DNA of 8,372 nt from Candidatus Gallibacteroides avistercoris (GTDB lineage Bacteria > Bacteroidota > Bacteroidia > Bacteroidales > CHK158-818), in NCBI GenBank assembly GCA_018714665.1, contig DVNA01000024.1, positions 1-8,372 on the forward strand, written 5' to 3'. Each line of letters begins with the position of its first letter. The first letter of the stretch is position 1. Below are positions 1 to 5,218 of this stretch, one piece after another. The notes under the pieces were generated by a model. The model did not search any database and was not told the origin of the DNA. It was given only the letters and a program-made list of their open reading frames with translations. Made by a program: the position numbers and the translations under genes.

Positions 1-43
1 TTGATAAAAGAAAACGCTCTTTAAACAAGACAGACAATAGAAA

Positions 44-78
44 AAACAGGGGTGTGGATTTGTTCTGCATCCCTGTTT
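44..78. terminator. Hairpin terminator upstream of the LD-carboxypeptidase gene
   Basis: The arms at 44-58 and 64-78 pair over 15 positions, with three G-U pairs and a 5-nt loop (TTTGT). The plus-strand 3' side continues CTTATTT. The minus-strand 3' side would continue into a T run, because positions 41-43 extend the A tract. It could therefore end transcription from either side. Positions 1-43 contain no gene I can identify. The hairpin separates the upstream region from the promoter at 135. Confidence 0.75.
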
Positions 79-134
79 CTTATTTCCAAACCGAGAAACC
101 CCACCGGCATTTAGGAATTTCGGCCAAAAATATG

Positions 135-142
135 TAGGTTTG
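135..142 (+). promoter_or_regulatory. -7 box of the LD-carboxypeptidase promoter
   Basis: TAGGTTTG matches the Bacteroidota -7 form TAnnTTTG exactly. A weak -33 candidate, TTTAG, lies about 20 bp upstream near 110-114. The start point would fall near 148-150, which leaves a leader of only about 15 nt before the ATG at 164. The TTG at 140 overlaps this box, so it is unlikely to be the translation start. Confidence 0.6.
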
Positions 143-163
143 CAAGCAGGAAATAGCACGGTT

Positions 164-1096
164 ATGACGATTCCAGACAAACTAAAAGCAGGAGACCATG
201 TAGTATTGTTATCCCCCTCTGGGAAAATCCAGCCCGAACTGTTGGACGGTGCCGAACAACGGTTGCGCAGCTGGGGGCTGAACGTCATACGCTCCCCCCA
301 TTGCGCAGGCAGCTATGGCCGATTCTCCGGGAGCGTACAAGAGAGGTTGTCCGATATCCGCGCAGCCCTTTCCGACCCTTCGGTAAAAGCCCTCTTTTGC
401 AGCCGGGGCGGATACGGCGCCATCCACCTGTTGCCCTGTCTGGACGAACCGGCCATACAGGCTCGCCCCAAATGGCTCATCGGATACAGCGACATCACCG
501 CCCTGCACGCCCTCTGGAACCGGTGCGGCATCGTCTCGCTGCACGCCCCCATGGCCCGACACCTGAGCGAAGAGCCGGCCCAAGACCGGGCAACCGAATC
601 CTTGAAACAACTCCTGTTCGGGGAGAACGTTTCATACGACCTTCCTCCACACCCGGCAAACAAGCCCGGCAACGGCACAGGCAAGCTCGTAGGAGGAAAC
701 CTCTCCGTCCTATACGGGCTACGGGGAACCCCCTACGAATACCCGTGGGAAAAGGCCATCCTCTTTATCGAAGATATCGGCGAACGGGCCTACCACATCG
801 AACGGATGTTGTACAACCTCAAATTAAGCGGAATCTTAGACAAACTCTCCGGCCTGATTGTGGGCCAGTTCACCGACTGTCCGGAAGACCCCCAGCTGGG
901 ACATACCCTCTACCAGGCCGTCGCCGAACTGACCCGGGAATACGGCTATCCCGTACTGTACAACTTCCCGACAGGACACGTCAAAGAGAACCTGCCCCTC
1001 CCCATCGGGATGGAGGCCACATTGACCGTAACCGCCGAAGGAGAAGGAAAGTTAACTTTCCCGCCGCTTGCAGAATCATCCCGTTTATCCGGATAA
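164..1096 (+). CDS. ldcA: LD-carboxypeptidase, peptidase family S66 (LdcA-like)
   Basis: A 310-residue protein of normal family length. LD-carboxypeptidases remove the terminal D-alanine from tetrapeptide stems released during cell-wall turnover, so that the tripeptide can be recycled, usually in the cytoplasm. No signal peptide is visible. The family landmarks are in order: SPSG near residue 17, CSRGGYG at 79-85, GYSD with the nucleophile Ser109, VGGNLS at 177-182, FIEDIGE with Glu203, and PTGH with His272. Together these give the expected Ser-Glu-His triad. I chose ATG 164 over TTG 140 because the TTG lies in the -7 box, and AGGAAA lies 10 bp before the ATG. The glutaminyl cyclase gene follows after 46 bp without a clear terminator, so the two may be co-transcribed. 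Confidence 0.93.
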   Translation: MTIPDKLKAGDHVVLLSPSGKIQPELLDGAEQRLRSWGLNVIRSPHCAGSYGRFSGSVQERLSDIRAALSDPSVKALFCSRGGYGAIHLLPCLDEPAIQARPKWLIGYSDITALHALWNRCGIVSLHAPMARHLSEEPAQDRATESLKQLLFGENVSYDLPPHPANKPGNGTGKLVGGNLSVLYGLRGTPYEYPWEKAILFIEDIGERAYHIERMLYNLKLSGILDKLSGLIVGQFTDCPEDPQLGHTLYQAVAELTREYGYPVLYNFPTGHVKENLPLPIGMEATLTVTAEGEGKLTFPPLAESSRLSG

Positions 1097-1142
1097 ATCC
1101 AGAAATAAATTGTTATTTTGTCATCGAAAAAAATCAACCCAC

Positions 1143-2132
1143 ATGAAAATGTTCCTCGCCATACTCCTATCTACCCTTTTATGCGCTTGCGGAAGCAATA
1201 CCCCGGCATCCGAACCGGAAACCTCCCCCCAAAAAGAGCCGGTATTCGTCCCCGTTTTCAACGAAGACAGCGCCTACTGCTACATCCAACGCCAGGTAGA
1301 TTTCGGCTACCGGATACCCAATACCGAAGCCCATGCCAAAGCCGCCCAATATTTAGCCTCGGAACTGAAACGGCACGGAGCGGAGGTCTTCGTACAGGAG
1401 GCCCCGGTAAAAACCTACGACGGGACGCTGCTAAACGGCAAGAACATCATCGCTTCGTTCGACCCCGACAAAAAAGAGCGGGTACTGCTGTTCGCCCACT
1501 GGGACAGCCGTCCGTATGCCGACAGGGATGCCGACCCCGCTAACCACCGCCAACCCATAGAGGGAGCCAACGACGGCGGCAGCGGGACAGGTGTACTGCT
1601 GGAAATAGCCCGCCAGATCAGCCAGGCCAAACCCCGCATCGGTATCGACATCATCCTTTTCGACGCCGAAGATTACGGGCGTCCCTCGTTCCTCGAAGAG
1701 CCGGCCACCGACAACGGCGAAACCTGGGCGTTGGGCTCGCAATACTGGGCCAAACATCCGCACAAACCGGGCTACAAAGCCAAATACGGTATCCTGCTCG
1801 ATATGGTAGGCGGCACAAACGCAACATTCCACCAAGAGGCATTCTCGCTCAGATTTGCCCCCTCGGTGGTCAAAAAGGTATGGGAAACCGCCCAAACGAT
1901 CGGATACGGTTCATACTTCCCCACTACCCCGGGAGGTGGAATCACCGACGACCACCTGTTTGTGAACGACGCCGGTATCCCGAGCATCGACATCATCGAC
2001 CTGCGTCCGGACAACTCCGAAACCGGATTCTACGAACACTGGCATACGGTTAACGACACGATGGAGAACATCGACCGCGCTACCTTAAAAGCCGTAGGAC
2101 AAACCGTCCTGACAGTCATCTACAACGAATAG
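1143..2132 (+). CDS. Glutaminyl cyclase-like M28-fold lipoprotein (type II QC)
   Basis: A 329-residue protein. Residues 1-16 form a lipoprotein signal peptide ending in the lipobox LCAC, with Cys16 to be lipidated, so it is probably membrane-anchored in the periplasm. Type II glutaminyl cyclases turn N-terminal Gln into pyroglutamate on exported proteins and share the M28 zinc-peptidase fold. Motifs seen: AHWDSRPYAD at 118-127, GANDGGSG with zinc ligand Asp144, LFDAEDYG with catalytic Glu176 and probable zinc ligand Asp177, LLDMVGG with Asp220, ITDDH at 267-271, and HWHT with zinc ligand His301. Having one metal site fits a cyclase rather than a two-zinc aminopeptidase. I placed the start at ATG 1143 because the signal peptide begins there. 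The ATG at 1068 would overlap the upstream gene and bury the signal. An M28 aminopeptidase is the main alternative. Confidence 0.85.
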   Translation: MKMFLAILLSTLLCACGSNTPASEPETSPQKEPVFVPVFNEDSAYCYIQRQVDFGYRIPNTEAHAKAAQYLASELKRHGAEVFVQEAPVKTYDGTLLNGKNIIASFDPDKKERVLLFAHWDSRPYADRDADPANHRQPIEGANDGGSGTGVLLEIARQISQAKPRIGIDIILFDAEDYGRPSFLEEPATDNGETWALGSQYWAKHPHKPGYKAKYGILLDMVGGTNATFHQEAFSLRFAPSVVKKVWETAQTIGYGSYFPTTPGGGITDDHLFVNDAGIPSIDIIDLRPDNSETGFYEHWHTVNDTMENIDRATLKAVGQTVLTVIYNE

Positions 2133-2156
2133 ACGTCCTGCTGACGGGTCGTTCGA

Positions 2157-2180
2157 CACAAATGCCGCACAAATGCCGCA
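2157..2180 (+). repeat. Perfect 11-bp tandem repeat, two copies, before the XRE regulator
   Basis: CACAAATGCCG occurs at 2157-2167 and again at 2168-2178, followed by CA, the first two bases of a third unit. The repeat period is close to one DNA turn. It ends 33 bp upstream of the -7 box at 2214, where an activator or autoregulator could bind. Binding is inferred, and a chance duplication is also possible. Confidence 0.7.
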
Positions 2181-2213
2181 ACAAAACCATAACAACCTCA
2201 AAGACCTTGTCCC

Positions 2214-2221
2214 TACTTTTG
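2214..2221 (+). promoter_or_regulatory. -7 box of the XRE regulator promoter
   Basis: TACTTTTG matches TAnnTTTG exactly. It lies 25 bp before the ATG at 2247. I see no TTG or TTTG at the normal -33 distance. That fits a promoter needing an activator at the tandem repeat just upstream, but it may only mean a weak promoter. Confidence 0.55.
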
Positions 2222-2246
2222 CAAAGAACTTAAATTCTTTACAACA

Positions 2247-2816
2247 ATGACAACCATAGGAAACCACGTCGCCTTTTTACGGAAACAAAAAGGGCTGACA
2301 CAAGAGGCGCTGTCTGAACAGGCCGGCATCAATTTGCGAACCCTGCAACGAATCGAAACAGGCGAAACAGAACCCCGCGGATCTACCCTGCATCTGCTCT
2401 GCCAAGCATTGCAGGTACCCATAGAAGAGTTAGCCGATTACGGTAAGACCGAAGACCGTTCCCAACTCATTTACCTGCACCTGTCCGTATTATCCGGAAT
2501 CTTCATCCCGATGGGACAAATCTTACTGCCACTCATTCTGTGGATAACACAAAAAAACAAAATAAAAGATTTCTATACCCAGGGAGCCAACATCATCAAT
2601 TTCCAGCTATGGTGTACCATTCTTCTGTTCGGGTCTATGGTATTGAGCCTTGTCCTGACGATGCCCGAACTGCTGATTAACGTCAAATTAGGTTTTGGAA
2701 TATTGGTCTGTTGGTGCGTCGTCTGCGTGATATGGCCCATCATCAACGCCATCCGGATACGCTCCGGAGCCAGGATAAAACCCTTCTACCCCTGGATTAT
2801 CCGCATTATCAAATAG
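2247..2816 (+). CDS. XRE-family DNA-binding protein with C-terminal membrane domain (DUF4870-like)
   Basis: A 189-residue protein in two parts. Residues 1-65 form a Cro/C1-type helix-turn-helix, with LTQEALSEQAGI at 17-28 and recognition helix RTLQRIETGE at 31-40. Residues 75-170 are hydrophobic, with three likely membrane spans near 75-100, 119-138 and 145-168. The stretch from HLSVLSGIFIP to NFQLW resembles DUF4870/Tic20-like small membrane domains. The protein is therefore probably a membrane-tethered transcription regulator, with its target and signal unknown. It has its own -7 box. The GH43 gene begins 68 bp downstream from a separate promoter and is a candidate target by position only. 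The gene is AT-richer than the two genes before it. ATG 2247 keeps the whole HTH. Confidence 0.85.
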   Translation: MTTIGNHVAFLRKQKGLTQEALSEQAGINLRTLQRIETGETEPRGSTLHLLCQALQVPIEELADYGKTEDRSQLIYLHLSVLSGIFIPMGQILLPLILWITQKNKIKDFYTQGANIINFQLWCTILLFGSMVLSLVLTMPELLINVKLGFGILVCWCVVCVIWPIINAIRIRSGARIKPFYPWIIRIIK

Positions 2817-2823
2817 CCAATTA

Positions 2824-2855
2824 TTTGCCGATTGTTTCAAAAAATTGTAATATTG
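2824..2855 (+). promoter_or_regulatory. Probable promoter of the GH43-thioesterase unit
   Basis: TTTG at 2824-2827 is a -33 element. TAATATTG at 2848-2855 matches the -7 form TAnnTTTG with one mismatch. The 20-bp spacing is typical for the Bacteroidota. The promoter begins 8 bp after the stop of the regulator gene and leaves a leader of about 20 nt before the ATG at 2885. Confidence 0.5.
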
Positions 2856-2884
2856 CATTTCGTAAACCTAAACATAGTACAAAA

Positions 2885-3886
2885 ATGATGAAACAATCTT
2901 ACCTTCTCGGCCTGTGTGTCGTTACTTTGTTGGTATCGTCCTGTGCATCACGGCCCAAAGAATTTTCAAAAAACCCGATCGTAGAGGGATGGTACGCCGA
3001 CCCGCACGCCGTCATCTACGACGGTACATACTGGGTATATCCCACCTACTCGGACAGTTACGAAAAGCAGACATTCCTGGATGCCTTCTCCTCCAAAGAC
3101 CTGGTACACTGGGAAAAGCATCCTCGTATCATCGATACCACCGAGGTCAAATGGGCCAAAAAGTGTATGTGGGCCCCGGCAGCCCTCTATAAAGACGGCA
3201 AATATTACCTGTTCTTCGGCGCCAACGACGTACACGAAGGCGAAATAGGCGGTATCGGCGTAGCCGTTGCAGACCGTCCCGAAGGCCCCTACAAGGACCT
3301 GTTGGGCAAACCGCTCATCAACGACATCGTAAACGGAGCACAACCCATCGACCAATACGTCTATGAAGAAGATGGACAATACTATATGTATTACGGCGGT
3401 TGGGGACACTGCAACGTGGTAAAACTGAAAAACGACTTTACCGGCCTCGAACCCTTTGAAGACGGCAGTTACTACAAAGAGATCACTCCCGACAAATACG
3501 TAGAGGGATCGTTCATGTTCAAAAAAGACGGGAAATATTACTTCATGTGGTCAGAAGGCGGCTGGGGAGGCCCCGACTATTGCGTAGCCTATGCCATCTC
3601 CGACTCCCCGTTCGGCCCATTCAACCGCATCGGGAAAATCCTAGAACAGGATCCCAGCGTTGCCCGAGGCGCCGGCCACCATTCGGTTGTCAACCGTCCC
3701 GGTACGGACGACTGGTACATCTTCTACCACCGCCGTCCGCTCAAAGAGAGACACCACAATCACCGCGCCACCTGCGTCGATAAAATGGAATTCGACAAAG
3801 ACGGCAAGATCAAACCCGTTAAAATTACCTTTGAAGGCGTAGAAGCCAAGAAAACAAAAGGCTTCTTCCCCGCCGTAAAAAAATAG
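2885..3886 (+). CDS. Glycoside hydrolase family 43 lipoprotein
   Basis: A 333-residue protein. Residues 1-20 are a lipoprotein signal peptide with lipobox VSSC and lipidated Cys20. GH43 enzymes are five-bladed beta-propellers that invert the anomeric configuration, mostly as arabinofuranosidases or xylosidases on plant glycans. The expected acids are present: Asp39 in YADPH (base), Asp156 in PIDQ (pKa modulator) and Glu207 in VEGS (acid). WAPAA at 96-100, GAGHHS at 262-267 and blade motifs of the DGxYY type also fit. It is a single-domain protein without a visible carbohydrate-binding module. Substrate cannot be assigned, and no SusC/SusD pair lies in the window. ATG 2888 is equally possible. 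The long upstream extension to 2711 overlaps the regulator and hides the signal peptide. A thioesterase gene follows after 7 bp. Confidence 0.9.
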   Translation: MMKQSYLLGLCVVTLLVSSCASRPKEFSKNPIVEGWYADPHAVIYDGTYWVYPTYSDSYEKQTFLDAFSSKDLVHWEKHPRIIDTTEVKWAKKCMWAPAALYKDGKYYLFFGANDVHEGEIGGIGVAVADRPEGPYKDLLGKPLINDIVNGAQPIDQYVYEEDGQYYMYYGGWGHCNVVKLKNDFTGLEPFEDGSYYKEITPDKYVEGSFMFKKDGKYYFMWSEGGWGGPDYCVAYAISDSPFGPFNRIGKILEQDPSVARGAGHHSVVNRPGTDDWYIFYHRRPLKERHHNHRATCVDKMEFDKDGKIKPVKITFEGVEAKKTKGFFPAVKK

Positions 3887-3893
3887 AACCCGT

Positions 3894-4283
3894 ATGGGAA
3901 ATACCGACTATATCGAATTCTTTAAACAAGACCGGTTTGCCGTTTCATCGGGCATCCGCCTGACCGAAGTAAAACCGGGATATGCGAAAGCAGAGCTGAC
4001 CATCGCCGAAAACCACCTGAACGCCGGAAACGTGGCACAAGGAGGAGCCCTCTTTACACTGGCAGACCTGGCCATGGCTGCGGCCGCCAATGCCAACGGA
4101 CGGCTGGCGTTCTCCATCCAATCGGACATCCGCTTCCTGCAAAGCGCATTCCTGGGAGAGAAGCTGTATGCCGAAGCCCAGGAAATACTTCTGCGCAAAA
4201 CCGTCTGCCACTACCGCGTAGAAATCAAAAAGGAGAGCGGAGAACTGATAGCCGTCTGCGACGGAATCTGCTACCGAAAATAA
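3894..4283 (+). CDS. PaaI-family hotdog-fold acyl-CoA thioesterase
   Basis: A 129-residue protein of normal length for the family and without a signal peptide, so cytoplasmic. Hotdog thioesterases hydrolyse acyl- or aryl-CoA thioesters. The signature runs HLNAGNVAQGGALFTLAD at 41-58, with Asp58 at the place of the PaaI catalytic acid. The usual HGG is QGG here (49-51). The C-terminal strands (SIQSDIRFLQSA, YRVEIKKESGELIAVCDG) fit the fold. Its ATG is 7 bp after the GH43 stop, so the two are almost surely co-transcribed and perhaps translationally coupled, although no shared pathway is obvious. The unit ends at the hairpin at 4305. The acyl group it acts on cannot be told. Confidence 0.88.
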   Translation: MGNTDYIEFFKQDRFAVSSGIRLTEVKPGYAKAELTIAENHLNAGNVAQGGALFTLADLAMAAAANANGRLAFSIQSDIRFLQSAFLGEKLYAEAQEILLRKTVCHYRVEIKKESGELIAVCDGICYRK

Positions 4284-4304
4284 AAAACGTCACCTTAATT
4301 ATAT

Positions 4305-4348
4305 AAAGAATCAGGCCTCTCCGTAATCGAGAGGCCTGATTCTTTTAT
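4305..4348. terminator. Bidirectional terminator between converging units
   Basis: The arms AAAGAATCAGGCCTCTC (4305-4321) and its exact complement (4329-4345) form a perfect 17-bp stem with a 7-nt loop. The plus strand ends in TTTT then AT, and the minus strand ends in TTTATAT. It lies 21 bp after the thioesterase stop and 27 bp beyond the end of the minus-strand DUF3108 gene, so it serves both. Confidence 0.92.
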
Positions 4349-4372
4349 CGCCCAAAATAGTATGCCAAACCG

Positions 4373-5218
4373 CTATTCACCCGTATAAAGCGCTTTCAAA
4401 GCCCCCAAAGGCAAACGGCCCTCTACCTGCAAAGGAATTTTTCGGCCGTCATCGCTGATCCAGGCCGTAATATTTTCCGTTTCCGAAGCACCGTTGTCAA
4501 TAGAAAAACGGAGTTTTATCTTAAACGCATTAAACACCCGTTTGGAGGGCGAATTAAAGATGGTCCGCCCCAAATATTCAATCGAGAGATTCTCCACCTT
4601 TTTCCCTGAAAATATCTTTACCGGAAAACGCTGGTACATCTGGGCATTCTCAAAATCCAACGTACGGATGTAATAAAAGACACTCATCATGTCAAACGCA
4701 TCTTTTTCCGCCTTCAACACGTACGACTCTATGGCGTTGCGCTTGGGCCGGTACAACTTGGTAATCCCCTGAATCCCCTCGTCCGAATAGTGATAATAGA
4801 CCTCGTCCTTGCGGTAGGTATTGTCCTCATCGGCAATCTTGGCATAATAATAGGGCCGCATATCCGGACCTTTCATCACCACATTCAACGTATCGCGTAC
4901 CCTGAAAATCTTATCGGCAAAGGCCAACGTACGGGCCACCAGCCGCCCTTTATAGACAGCCGTATCGCCCACCTGGGAAATATCCAACGACAAGGTGGCC
5001 TCGGCCGCCTTTTTCCAGATCAGCCCCCAGTGATACACCACCTCATACGTCAACTTTTCCGGTACGGGATTATACAAATTCCGTCCCTCTACCCCAAAAG
5101 AAGAGAGCCAGCAACTCAACAGCAACACCCCTCGGAGCAAATTAGAACCCGAAAGAGGACGTATTTGAGAAGCCACCCATTGAAGAAGAGCCCGTAACGT
5201 TTTGATTGTTGTTCGCAT
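4373..5218 (-). CDS. DUF3108 domain-containing exported protein
   Basis: A 281-residue protein if started at ATG 5218. A hydrophobic stretch at 29-40 (RGVLLLSCWLSS) is followed by the mature part from about residue 46. LLSC ending at Cys36 could be a lipobox, but ordinary cleavage near VEG45 is also possible. The rest is beta-rich and matches DUF3108 in layout: LTYEVVYHWGLIWKKAAEATLSL at the start, then AFDMMSVFYYIRTLDF at 174-189, and a C-terminal AWISDDGRKIPLQVEG at 252-267. Its role is unknown, probably periplasmic or outer-membrane linked. ATG 5218 lies 77 bp inside the Ig-like gene in another frame. A TTG at 5140, one base after that gene's stop, would give a 255-residue protein with a compact signal peptide. 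The start is therefore uncertain. It is the second gene of a two-gene unit ending at the hairpin at 4305. Confidence 0.8.
   Translation of the reverse strand: MRTTIKTLRALLQWVASQIRPLSGSNLLRGVLLLSCWLSSFGVEGRNLYNPVPEKLTYEVVYHWGLIWKKAAEATLSLDISQVGDTAVYKGRLVARTLAFADKIFRVRDTLNVVMKGPDMRPYYYAKIADEDNTYRKDEVYYHYSDEGIQGITKLYRPKRNAIESYVLKAEKDAFDMMSVFYYIRTLDFENAQMYQRFPVKIFSGKKVENLSIEYLGRTIFNSPSKRVFNAFKIKLRFSIDNGASETENITAWISDDGRKIPLQVEGRLPLGALKALYTGE

Noticed and set aside
1..24. Possible 3' end of an upstream plus-strand gene (LIKENAL then TAA).
   Set aside because: Only seven codons are visible and another frame is also open, so coding cannot be supported.
1068..1142. N-terminal extension of the glutaminyl cyclase from ATG 1068.
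   Set aside because: It overlaps ldcA and would place 25 residues before a clear lipoprotein signal peptide.
301..1146. Long Arg/Pro-rich open frame over ldcA.
   Set aside because: Its composition is that of a shadow frame in GC-rich coding DNA, and ldcA has complete family motifs.
2124..2154. Imperfect hairpin just after the glutaminyl cyclase gene as a terminator.
   Set aside because: The stems are only 4-5 bp with internal loops and no T run follows.
2711..2884. N-terminal extension of the GH43 frame from 2711.
   Set aside because: It lies in the regulator gene and across a promoter, and the signal peptide starts at 2885.
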